DNA from: Clostridiales bacterium
Lineage (GTDB): Bacteria > Bacillota > Clostridia > Christensenellales > Aristaeellaceae
DNA: 16,334 nucleotides
Direction: 5' to 3'
NCBI GenBank assembly: GCA_004557905.1
Contig: SFFH01000045.1
Span: 1 to 16,334 of the forward strand
Position 1 is the first letter of the stretch. Every line of letters begins with the position of its first letter. The notes beneath the pieces were generated by a model. It saw nothing but the letters and a program-made list of their open reading frames with translations, had not been told where the DNA came from and did no database searches. Below, one piece after another: positions 6,268 to 12,464 of this stretch. A program made the position numbers and the translations under genes.

Positions 6268-6897
6268 ATGGAATTCGGCGATATGCTCAAGGCCATCCGC
6301 AAGGAGCGCAGTCTGACTCAGGATGAGCTCGCGTCCATTCTGGGCACCACCAAGCAGGTCATCAGCCGGTATGAAACCAAGCAGCGCGTCCCGCGGCTGT
6401 CCGTGGTGGAGGATTACGCCGCCAAGCTCGGCGTGCCGCTTTCGCTGCTCTCCGGGCAGCGGACGTCCGCCGCGGAGGATGCCGCGCCGCAGGTCGGCGT
6501 GCGCCGCGTGCCCATCATCGGCAGCGTCGCCTGCGGCGAGCCGATCTACAAGCCCGGCGACGGCACGGAGTACGCCACCATTGAGGAGGGCGTCGCGTGC
6601 GACTTTGCGCTCATCGCGCAGGGCGATTCGATGATCGGCGACCGCATCCACTCCGGGGACCTCGTCTTCATCCGCAGGCAGGAGAGCGTCCGCGACGGCG
6701 AGATCGCCGCGGTGGCGCTGGACGACGAGCTGACGCTCAAGCGCGTGCGCCGAATCCTCGACCCGGGCGGGCGCGTCGCCTTCACCCAGCTGCTGCCCTC
6801 CAACCCCAGGTACGCCCCCATCACCATCGGCGGCGCGCAGGAGACCCGCAACGTCAGCATCCTGGGCAGGGCGGTCGCCGTGCGGTTCATGCTCTGA
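6268..6897 (+). CDS. XRE-HTH / S24 self-cleaving repressor (CI/LexA-like)
   Basis: The gene encodes 209 residues from ATG 6268, which sits 9 nt after AGGAGG (6253-6258). The ATG at 6260 is out of frame and too close. Residues 3-58 form an XRE helix-turn-helix (LTQDELASILGTTKQVISRYE). Residues about 80-205 form the S24 peptidase fold of LexA, UmuD and phage CI. The nucleophile is Ser121 (QGDSM) and the general base is Lys158 (ELTLKRV). The predicted self-cleavage bond is Cys89-Gly90 in IGSVACGEPI, where LexA has Ala-Gly; Cys-Gly is known in some phage repressors. It is not canonical LexA, whose N-terminal domain is a winged helix of a different kind. It likely represses its own promoter and perhaps the divergent HTH gene, and is inactivated by RecA-stimulated cleavage after DNA damage. 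No phage structural genes are nearby. Confidence 0.9.
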   Translation: MEFGDMLKAIRKERSLTQDELASILGTTKQVISRYETKQRVPRLSVVEDYAAKLGVPLSLLSGQRTSAAEDAAPQVGVRRVPIIGSVACGEPIYKPGDGTEYATIEEGVACDFALIAQGDSMIGDRIHSGDLVFIRRQESVRDGEIAAVALDDELTLKRVRRILDPGGRVAFTQLLPSNPRYAPITIGGAQETRNVSILGRAVAVRFML

Positions 6898-6915
6898 CCC
6901 TGCGTACGCGCCGGC

Positions 6916-6944
6916 TTGACAGGCATCAGCCGCGCATATATTAT
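6916..6944 (+). promoter_or_regulatory. Promoter of ktrB-ktrA
   Basis: TTGACA (6916-6921), consensus -35; a 17-bp spacer; TATTAT (6939-6944). It lies 18 bp after the repressor stop codon with no terminator between, so read-through from the repressor gene is possible. Confidence 0.7.
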
Positions 6945-6980
6945 ATGGGTATCTTTGAATGGCATCAGGAGGTGCGAAGC

Positions 6981-8345
6981 ATGCACCGCAGGAACAAACC
7001 CTTTCCCAAGCATCCGCCGATGAGCGCGCAGGGCGTCATCGCACTGGGCTTCGCCGCGATCATCGCGCTTGTCACCCTGCTGCTGATGCTCCCGGCCTCC
7101 AGCCGTGCAGGCACATGGACCGACCCGCTCACCGCGCTGTTCACGGCCACGAGCGCCGTCTGCGTCACCGGCCTGGTCGTCGTGGATACGGCGACCCACT
7201 GGTCCGTCTTCGGCCGCTGCGTGCTCCTTGCCGGCATCCAGATTGGCGGCCTGGGCGTGATGACGGTCATCGCGCTGGCGGCGATGATGATGAACCGGCG
7301 CATCGGCCTTCGCCAGCGCACGCTGCTGGTGGAGAGCGTCGCCACCCTGCACATCGGCGGCATCGTGCGCCTCGTGCGCCGCGCGCTGTACGGCACGCTG
7401 CTGCTCGAGCTCGGCGGCGCGCTGCTGCTTGCCCTGCGCTTTGTCCCGCTGCTCGGCCCCGGCCGCGGCGTCTTCTATGCGGTGTTTCACGCCGTCTCCG
7501 CGTTCTGCAACGCGGGCTTTGACCTGATGGGCACGGTCACCGGTCCGTTCTCCTCGCTGGAATCCTTCGTTTCCGATCCGCTGGTCAACCTGGTGGCCGT
7601 CAGCCTCATCCTGCTGGGCGGCCTGGGCTTCTTCGTCTGGGACGACCTGATCGAAAACAAATTCCGCTTCCGCCGCCTGCAGCTGCACACGCGCGTCGTG
7701 CTGGTCATCACGCCGGTCATCGTGCTTGTGCCCGCCTGCCTGTTCTACGTCTTTGAGGCCGGCGCGTCCATGGCCGGCATGGATACGGGGACGCGCATGC
7801 TGGCCAGCCTCTTTTCCGCCGTCACGCCGCGCACTGCCGGCTTTGACACGGTGCCGACCGGTGAGCTCTCTCCCGCCGGCAGCCTGCTGACCGTCCTGCT
7901 CATGCTCACCGGCGGCAACCCCGGCTCCACCGCTGGCGGCGCGAAGACCACGACCATGCTCGTGCTTTTGCTGCTGGCCGTCTCCATCCTGCGGCGCGAG
8001 GAGGACATCCGCCTTTTCGGCCGCCGCCTACCGGAGGACCTCATGCGCCGCGCCTGCTCGATCGTCATCATCTACGTGTCGCTGGCGATGCTCTCCACGC
8101 TGGCCATCTGCGCCGCGCAGCCGGAGCTCGCGCTTCAGGACGTGATCATCGAGGTCTTCTCCGCGATCAACACCGTCGGCATGAGCACCGGCCTCACGCG
8201 AGAGCTGGGCACCTTCGCGCGGCTGATCATCATCCTGCTCATGTATGCCGGACGGCTGGGCAGCCTCACGTTCGCGCTGCTCATCGCCCGTCACCCGTCG
8301 CCCTCTCCGCTGCGCTGCCCGCAGGAGCGCATCCTCATCGGCTAA
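6981..8345 (+). CDS. ktrB: K+ uptake channel subunit, KtrB/TrkH family
   Basis: This membrane subunit of the Ktr/Trk potassium uptake system forms a dimer gated by a cytoplasmic RCK ring. It has 454 residues from ATG 6981, 8 nt after AGGAGG (6967-6972). The four P-loop repeats each show their filter glycine: SAVCVTGL (58-65), SAFCNAGF (173-180), VTPRTAGF (281-288) and INTVGMSTGL (396-405). GGNPGSTAGGAKTTT (311-325) is the conserved segment of the third repeat that forms the gating loop under the pore; most relatives read GGSPGSTGGGIKTT. The usual conserved pore features are intact, so it should be functional. It is followed after 16 nt by the regulatory subunit gene, which supports the Ktr assignment. 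Distinguishing Na+-dependent KtrB from TrkH is by length (about 450 residues) and partner type. Confidence 0.92.
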   Translation: MHRRNKPFPKHPPMSAQGVIALGFAAIIALVTLLLMLPASSRAGTWTDPLTALFTATSAVCVTGLVVVDTATHWSVFGRCVLLAGIQIGGLGVMTVIALAAMMMNRRIGLRQRTLLVESVATLHIGGIVRLVRRALYGTLLLELGGALLLALRFVPLLGPGRGVFYAVFHAVSAFCNAGFDLMGTVTGPFSSLESFVSDPLVNLVAVSLILLGGLGFFVWDDLIENKFRFRRLQLHTRVVLVITPVIVLVPACLFYVFEAGASMAGMDTGTRMLASLFSAVTPRTAGFDTVPTGELSPAGSLLTVLLMLTGGNPGSTAGGAKTTTMLVLLLLAVSILRREEDIRLFGRRLPEDLMRRACSIVIIYVSLAMLSTLAICAAQPELALQDVIIEVFSAINTVGMSTGLTRELGTFARLIIILLMYAGRLGSLTFALLIARHPSPSPLRCPQERILIG

Positions 8346-8361
8346 TTCAGGAGGTACCGTT

Positions 8362-9033
8362 ATGAAATCCGTTCTTGTCATCGGCCTGGGCCGCTTTGGC
8401 CGTCACCTCTGCCTCAAGCTGACGCAGCTGGGCAACGAGGTCATGATCGTCGACAAAGACGAGGCTGCCGTCACCGAGCTGGCCAACGCCGTCACCAGCG
8501 CACAGATCGCGGACTGCACCGACGAGGCCGCGCTGCACGCGCTGGGCGTGCCCAACTTCGACGTCTGCTTCGTGTGCATCGGCTCCGATTTTGCCAGCAG
8601 CCTGCTCATTACCTCCATGCTCAAGGATCTGGGCGCGCAGCGCATCATCGCCAAGTCCAGCCAGGATATGCACATGCGTCTGCTGCTGCGCAACGGCGCG
8701 GACGAGGTGGTCTATCCGGAGCGTGACAGCGCCGAGCGCGTCGCCATGCGCACCAGTGCGACCAACGTGTTTGACTACATCGAGCTGACGGACGAGTACG
8801 CAATCTACGAGATCCCGCCGCTGGCCAGTTGGGTCGGCAAGACGATCATGGAGCTGGGCATCCGCAACCGCTACCACATCAACATCCTGGCTGTCAAGAC
8901 CGGCGATGCGCTGCGCCCCATGCCCGGCGCCAACTACGCCTTCACCGGCACGGAGCACATCCTCGCCCTCGCCGGGCGCGAGGACGTCAAAAAGCTGCTG
9001 CGAAAGGTTGAATCAAATTCATCTTTTGAGTGA
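8362..9033 (+). CDS. ktrA: K+ uptake regulatory subunit, KtrA/TrkA (RCK)
   Basis: This peripheral cytoplasmic subunit forms the ring that gates KtrB in response to ATP/ADP, NAD(H) or c-di-AMP. It has 223 residues. The RCK_N Rossmann fold opens VLVIGLGRFGRHL (GxGxxG at 8-13), followed by VMIVDKDEAAV with the acidic residue that binds ribose. Residues about 135-220 form an RCK_C (TrkA-C) domain (YAIYEIPPLASWVGKTIMELGIRN...YAFTGTEHILALAG). AGGAGG lies 7 nt upstream of ATG 8362 and the gap to ktrB is 16 nt, so the two are co-transcribed. One RCK copy fits KtrA rather than the duplicated TrkA of enterobacteria. Confidence 0.93.
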   Translation: MKSVLVIGLGRFGRHLCLKLTQLGNEVMIVDKDEAAVTELANAVTSAQIADCTDEAALHALGVPNFDVCFVCIGSDFASSLLITSMLKDLGAQRIIAKSSQDMHMRLLLRNGADEVVYPERDSAERVAMRTSATNVFDYIELTDEYAIYEIPPLASWVGKTIMELGIRNRYHINILAVKTGDALRPMPGANYAFTGTEHILALAGREDVKKLLRKVESNSSFE

Positions 9034-9043
9034 CAGACTGTCA
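9031..9043. repeat. Perfect 13-bp palindrome at the ktrA stop codon
   Basis: TGACAG-A-CTGTCA. With a single-base centre it cannot be an RNA terminator, but it has the form of a dimeric regulator site. It lies 27 bp upstream of the aromatic operon -35. No terminator for ktrA is visible. Confidence 0.4.
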
Positions 9044-9069
9044 ACTTTCGCACGCCATTCACAAACCGC

Positions 9070-9098
9070 TTGCGTTCGCTTTTGAAGCGTGCTATACT
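9070..9098 (+). promoter_or_regulatory. Promoter of the aromatic amino acid operon
   Basis: TTGCGT (9070-9075), a 17-bp spacer, TGC-TATACT with the -10 at 9093-9098 and an extended TGn. The spacer contains the inverted repeat CGCTT-TTG-AAGCG (9077-9089). Predicted start is about 9105, giving a leader of roughly 200 nt before aroF. Confidence 0.75.
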
Positions 9099-9128
9099 TT
9101 TTCCAATCGGATTCGGAGGGTAACAAAC

Positions 9129-9203
9129 ATGCACAGCTTCTCTTATGCGCGATTTAGCGGCTATTGCTTTCACAGTGATAGTCTTGCTTTTGTGCGCGCA
9201 TGA
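9129..9203 (+). CDS. Phe/Tyr-rich leader peptide (24 aa)
   Basis: The frame runs from ATG 9129, with GGAGGG (9115-9120) 8 nt upstream, to TGA 9201-9203. Of 24 residues, four are Phe (positions 4, 8, 14, 21) and two are Tyr (6, 12); there are also two His and one Cys, and no Trp. The peptide itself probably has no function; its translation would sense charged tRNA-Phe and tRNA-Tyr, the end products of the operon that follows. The codons sit inside the arms and loop of a hairpin and upstream of a terminator, as in classical pheA/pheST leaders. The call rests on the ribosome binding site, the composition and the position; the peptide is too short for similarity evidence. Confidence 0.75.
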   Translation: MHSFSYARFSGYCFHSDSLAFVRA

Positions 9204-9207
9204 GAAG
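9137..9207 (+). promoter_or_regulatory. Leader hairpin overlapping the leader peptide
   Basis: CTTCTC (9137-9142) pairs with GAGAAG (9202-9207), and ATGCGCG (9145-9151) pairs with CGCGCAT (9195-9201): 13 pairs with a TT bulge. The 43-nt loop holds the later Phe and Tyr codons, and the 3' arm contains the leader stop codon. A ribosome translating or stalling in the leader would open it, matching a 1:2 attenuator stem. Confidence 0.7.
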
Positions 9208-9250
9208 GAAGGCGGCGTGAAGCGTCCCTCCATATCAACCTGGTTCATCA

Positions 9251-9280
9251 GGCTCCTGCCACACACGGCGGGAGCCTTTT
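9251..9280 (+). terminator. Intrinsic terminator (attenuator) before aroF
   Basis: GGCTCCTGCC (9251-9260), loop ACACAC, GGCGGGAGCC (9267-9276), then TTTT: 10 pairs with one T-G wobble. It begins 47 nt after the leader stop and ends before the aroF ribosome binding site. Nothing needing termination lies upstream except the leader, so a regulatory role is likely. Confidence 0.85.
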
Positions 9281-9308
9281 ATAATCGGGAGAAAGAAGGA
9301 GCAATTCC

Positions 9309-10322
9309 ATGATTATCATCATGAAACCCAAGGCAACCGAGGAGCAGATCGGCGCGCTGTGCAAGTCTCTTGAAGCGAAGGGCATGCAGATTCAGCGCAA
9401 TGCCGGCGTGGACTGCGTGGTGCTGGGCGTCATCGGCGACGTGGCGCACCTGGACCCGACCGACTTCCTGATTCAGCCCGGCGTGGAGCGCATCATGCCC
9501 GTGTCTGAGCCGTTCAAGAAGGCGAACCGCAAGTTCCACCCGACGGACTCCGTCATCGACTGCGCCGGCGTGCCCGTCGGCGGGCGAAAGCTCGCCATCT
9601 TCGCGGGCCCGTGCTCCGTGGAAAGCTACGATCAGCTTACCGACACCGCGCTCAAGGTGCGTTCTTCGGGCGCGAACATCCTGCGCGGCGGCGCGTACAA
9701 GCCCCGCACCTCGCCCTACGCGTTCCAGGGGCTCAAGCTCGAGGGCCTGGATCTGCTGGAGCAGGCCAGGGAGCTGACCGGTATGCCCATCTGCACCGAG
9801 ATCATGAGCCCAAAGCTGGTCGAGGAGTTTGACCGCCGCGTGGACGTTATCCAGGTCGGCGCGCGCAACATGCAGAACTTCGACCTGCTCACCGAGCTGG
9901 GCCAGACCCGCAAGCCCATCCTGCTCAAGCGCGGCCTGAGCGCCACCGTTTACGAGTGGCTGATGAGCGCGGAATACATCATGGCCGCCGGCAACCCGAA
10001 CGTCATCCTCTGCGAGCGCGGCATCCGCACGTTTGAGACCTACACCCGCAACACGCTCGATCTGTCTGCGGTGCAGGCGGTCAAGCAGCTGTCCCACCTG
10101 CCGGTCATCGTGGACCCGAGCCACGCTACAGGCCTGAACTGGATGGTGGAGCGCATGTCCCTGGCGGCCATCGCCGCCGGCGCGGACGGCCTGATCATCG
10201 AGGTGCACAACAATCCGCCGTGCGCCCTGTGCGACGGCGCGCAGAGCCTGACTCCGCCGCAGTTCGCGCAGGTGATGGGCAAGCTGCACGCCATGGCCCC
10301 AATCGTGGAGCGTACGCTATGA
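9309..10322 (+). CDS. aroF: 3-deoxy-7-phosphoheptulonate synthase (DAHP synthase), type I-beta
   Basis: Condenses phosphoenolpyruvate and erythrose 4-phosphate, the first committed step of the shikimate pathway. It has 337 residues from ATG 9309, 7 nt after AAGGAG. Residues 1-70 form a ferredoxin-like regulatory domain (MIIIMKPKATEEQIGALCKSL), as in the Thermotoga-type enzyme, where Phe and Tyr bind to inhibit. Residues about 90-330 form the TIM barrel, with AGPCSVES (metal-binding Cys102), ILRGGAYKPRTSPY (PEP and E4P site), VGARNMQNF, LLKRG and VDPSHATG (His272) all intact. Its first place in the operon, behind an attenuator sensing Phe/Tyr, fits control of pathway entry both by allostery and by transcription. 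The symbol follows Bacillus-type usage; aroG or aroA names are used for the same enzyme elsewhere. Confidence 0.95.
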   Translation: MIIIMKPKATEEQIGALCKSLEAKGMQIQRNAGVDCVVLGVIGDVAHLDPTDFLIQPGVERIMPVSEPFKKANRKFHPTDSVIDCAGVPVGGRKLAIFAGPCSVESYDQLTDTALKVRSSGANILRGGAYKPRTSPYAFQGLKLEGLDLLEQARELTGMPICTEIMSPKLVEEFDRRVDVIQVGARNMQNFDLLTELGQTRKPILLKRGLSATVYEWLMSAEYIMAAGNPNVILCERGIRTFETYTRNTLDLSAVQAVKQLSHLPVIVDPSHATGLNWMVERMSLAAIAAGADGLIIEVHNNPPCALCDGAQSLTPPQFAQVMGKLHAMAPIVERTL

Positions 10323-11197
10323 AGATCATGTTTATCGGCCTCGGCCTGATCGGCGGCAGCATGGCGCTCGCGCTGAGCGGCTACCCCGACGCCGAGCTGT
10401 ATGCCGTCGACCGCGACGAGTGGACGCGCTTTGAAGCGCTGAACCGCGGCGCGGTGCAGGCGGCCTGGAAGGACGCGGACGAGGCGCCGCTGGAGGCCAT
10501 GGACGTGACCGTCCTGTGCCTGCATCCGGACGCCGCCGCGGCCTTTGTCCGGGAGCAGTCATGCCGCCTCAAGCCCGGCTCGCTGCTGACCGACGTGTGC
10601 GGCGTCAAGCGCCCGCTGCACGAGGCGGTCTCCGCGCTTGAGGGCCGCCGCTTCACCTATCTGGGCGGCCATCCGATGGCGGGCCGGGAGCGCGGCGGCT
10701 TTGTCAACGCCACCGCCGATCTCTTCCGCGGCAGCCATTACATTCTGACGCCCGATGAGACCGTGCCGGAGGAGGCCGTCCGCCTGATGGAGCGGCTGGT
10801 GCTGCACATGGGCTGCGCGGACATCGTGCGCTCCAATCCCGAGGCGCACGACGAGCGCATCGCCTACACCAGTCAGCTGATGCACATCATGGCCCTTGCG
10901 CTGTGCGACCAGCACCTGCTCTTTGACAGCTACGGCTTCGAGGGCGGCTCCTTCCGCGGGGCGACCCGCGTGGCCGCGCTGGAGCCGGACCTGTGGACCG
11001 AGCTGTTCTGGGTGAACCGTGAAACGCTGGCGAATCTGACGGACGAGCTCATCGGCAAGCTGCAGGAGTACAGCGACCTGCTCAAGGCAGGCGACCGCCA
11101 GGCGCTGCTTGAGCGCCTCACCGCCTCCAGCAACCGCAAGAAGGAATTCGACCAGCTGCGCGGCTTTGCGCCGAGCAAGACGCCGCTGTTCAAGTGA
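10319..11197 (+). CDS. tyrA: Prephenate dehydrogenase
   Basis: NAD-dependent oxidative decarboxylation of prephenate to 4-hydroxyphenylpyruvate, the Tyr branch. It has 292 residues; the start overlaps the aroF stop by four bases (ATGA at 10319-10322), so translation is probably coupled. The Rossmann fold opens MKIMFIGLGLIGGSMALAL (GLGLIGGS 7-14). HPMAG (118-122) carries the catalytic His, and AHDERIAYTSQLMHIMALAL (176-195) with GGSFRGATRVA (209-219) shape the prephenate pocket. There is no C-terminal ACT domain and no fused chorismate mutase, so Tyr feedback, if any, would have to act elsewhere. A 188-bp gap follows before aroB, unusual in this tightly packed operon. Confidence 0.93.
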   Translation: MKIMFIGLGLIGGSMALALSGYPDAELYAVDRDEWTRFEALNRGAVQAAWKDADEAPLEAMDVTVLCLHPDAAAAFVREQSCRLKPGSLLTDVCGVKRPLHEAVSALEGRRFTYLGGHPMAGRERGGFVNATADLFRGSHYILTPDETVPEEAVRLMERLVLHMGCADIVRSNPEAHDERIAYTSQLMHIMALALCDQHLLFDSYGFEGGSFRGATRVAALEPDLWTELFWVNRETLANLTDELIGKLQEYSDLLKAGDRQALLERLTASSNRKKEFDQLRGFAPSKTPLFK

Positions 11198-11385
11198 ACT
11201 GCCCCAAGCTGCACTTACAGAATCGCAATTGTCGCCTTCGGCTCCGCTGCGATTCCCGCTTCTGATCGCTTCGCGATGGGGTACGTTGGGCTGCCGCCCA
11301 AACCCGCTTGGGGATTTCATCCCCAAACCCCTTCTTCGCTTCGCGCTTACAGCCCGTTTATCTGTGATGATAAGGAGGATGCTCC
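11198..11385. repeat. Palindrome cluster in the tyrA-aroB gap
   Basis: Four inverted repeats follow one another: GAATCGCA (11220-11227) with TGCGATTC (11248-11255), enclosing GCC-TTC-GGC; ATCGC-TTC-GCGAT (11265-11277); TTGGGC-TGCC-GCCCAA (11286-11301); and TTGGGGAT-TTC-ATCCCCAA (11308-11326). A fifth, TTATC-TGTGAT-GATAA (11358-11373), abuts the aroB ribosome binding site. None is followed by a proper T run, so they are not classical terminators. The tight series of GC-rich palindromes resembles REP/BIME-type intergenic repeats, which can stabilise or divide operon mRNA. Copy number elsewhere cannot be seen from here. No reading frame of gene-like quality is present. Confidence 0.6.
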
Positions 11386-12453
11386 ATGCCCGTCGTCTCC
11401 GTGACCGCCAACGTCCCCGAAAGCCGGTATGACATTCACATCGCCCACGGCCTGCTTGCTTCCTGTTCGCCGCTGTTTGCGCCCTACAAGGGCCGCAGGG
11501 CCGCCGTCGTCGCGGACAGCAACACCGCGCCGCTGTATTCCTACACACTGCTGGAGCAGCTGCACCGCGCCGGCGTGGAGGCGTCCGTCGTCATCCTGCC
11601 CGCGGGCGAGGAGACCAAGTGCGCCGAGCAGCTTTCCCAGCTCTACGATGCGTTCCTTAACGCGCACCTCACGCGCGCGGACCTGGTGATCGCGCTGGGC
11701 GGCGGCGTCGTGGGCGACATCACGGGCTACGCCGCCTGCACCTATCTGCGCGGCGTGCACTTCGTGCAGGTGCCAACCACGCTGCTGGCGCAGGTTGATT
11801 CCTCCGTCGGCGGCAAGGTGGCCATCAACCACCCGCGCGGCAAGAACCTGCTGGGCGCGTTCTATCAGCCGGAGCTGGTGCTCGTGGACTGCGACACGCT
11901 GAAGACGCTGGACGCGCGCCAGGTCGGCGCGGGCCTGGGCGAGGTGATCAAGTACGGCTGCATCTACGACCGCGCGCTGTTTGAGCGTCTGGAAAGCCTG
12001 AGCACGCGTGAGCGGCTCATGCCGGTGCTCGATGAGGTCATCGCCCGCTGCTGCGCCATCAAGGCGGAGTATGTGCGGCTTGACCCGCATGACCACGGCG
12101 TGCGCATGCAGCTCAACTTCGGCCACACGCTGGCGCACGCGCTGGAAAACGCCATGGGCTACGGCACGCTGCTGCACGGCGAGGCCGTGTCCATCGGCAT
12201 GGTCGCCGCCGCCCGCTGGGGCGAGACGCTGGGCGTCACACCCAAGGGCACGGCGGAGCGCATCCGGGCTGTCCTTGAGGGCTACGAGCTGATGACCGAG
12301 GTGCCCGCCGGGCTGAGCGCCCAGGCGCTCGCCGCCACGATGGCGCTGGACAAAAAGGCCGAGGGCAGCACGGTGCGCACCGTCCTCCTGACGGAAATCG
12401 GCCAGTGTACCGGCGTGCCGCTCACACCCGACCAGCTCAAGGCTATGCTGTAA
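11386..12453 (+). CDS. aroB: 3-dehydroquinate synthase
   Basis: Converts DAHP to 3-dehydroquinate with catalytic NAD+ and a divalent metal, second step of the shikimate pathway. It has 355 residues from ATG 11386, with AAGGAGG (11372-11378) 7 nt upstream. Visible motifs: ALGGGVVGDITGY (103-115, NAD+ binding), VPTTLLAQVDSSVGGKVAIN (129-148, substrate and NAD contacts), the metal ligands in GLGEVIKYG (Glu186), NFGHTLAHALE (His247) and LLHGEAVSIGM (His264). KNLLGAFYQP is also conserved. All key residues are present. It is the first gene after the palindrome-rich gap and is followed by aroA after 11 nt. Confidence 0.95.
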   Translation: MPVVSVTANVPESRYDIHIAHGLLASCSPLFAPYKGRRAAVVADSNTAPLYSYTLLEQLHRAGVEASVVILPAGEETKCAEQLSQLYDAFLNAHLTRADLVIALGGGVVGDITGYAACTYLRGVHFVQVPTTLLAQVDSSVGGKVAINHPRGKNLLGAFYQPELVLVDCDTLKTLDARQVGAGLGEVIKYGCIYDRALFERLESLSTRERLMPVLDEVIARCCAIKAEYVRLDPHDHGVRMQLNFGHTLAHALENAMGYGTLLHGEAVSIGMVAAARWGETLGVTPKGTAERIRAVLEGYELMTEVPAGLSAQALAATMALDKKAEGSTVRTVLLTEIGQCTGVPLTPDQLKAML

Positions 12454-12464
12454 GGAGAAATCAC

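Larger units (their letters stand above)
9105..9308 (+). promoter_or_regulatory. Attenuator leader of the aro operon
   Basis: Between the promoter and aroF lie, in order, a strong ribosome binding site, a 24-codon leader peptide rich in Phe and Tyr, a long hairpin whose 5' arm is leader codons 3-8 and whose 3' arm spans the leader stop, about 43 nt of linker, and an intrinsic terminator 32 nt before aroF. This is the layout of a translation-dependent transcription attenuator: slow decoding of Phe/Tyr codons would change folding and allow read-through. I could not find a clear antiterminator pairing by eye, and no T-box motif is visible. Confidence 0.7.

Noticed and set aside
6268..6897. Canonical LexA
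   Set aside because: The N-terminal domain is an XRE-type HTH (TQDELASILGTTKQVISRYE), not the LexA winged helix, and the cleavage bond is Cys-Gly.
9104..9308. T-box riboswitch for the aro operon
   Set aside because: The leader is short, and I see no conserved T-box motif (AGGGTGGNACCGCG-like) or specifier stem. A translated Phe/Tyr-rich leader explains the region better.
11308..11340. Rho-independent terminator within the aro operon
   Set aside because: The TTGGGGAT/ATCCCCAA stem is perfect but is followed by ACCCCTTCTTCGC, not a T run, and the downstream genes have no obvious separate promoter.
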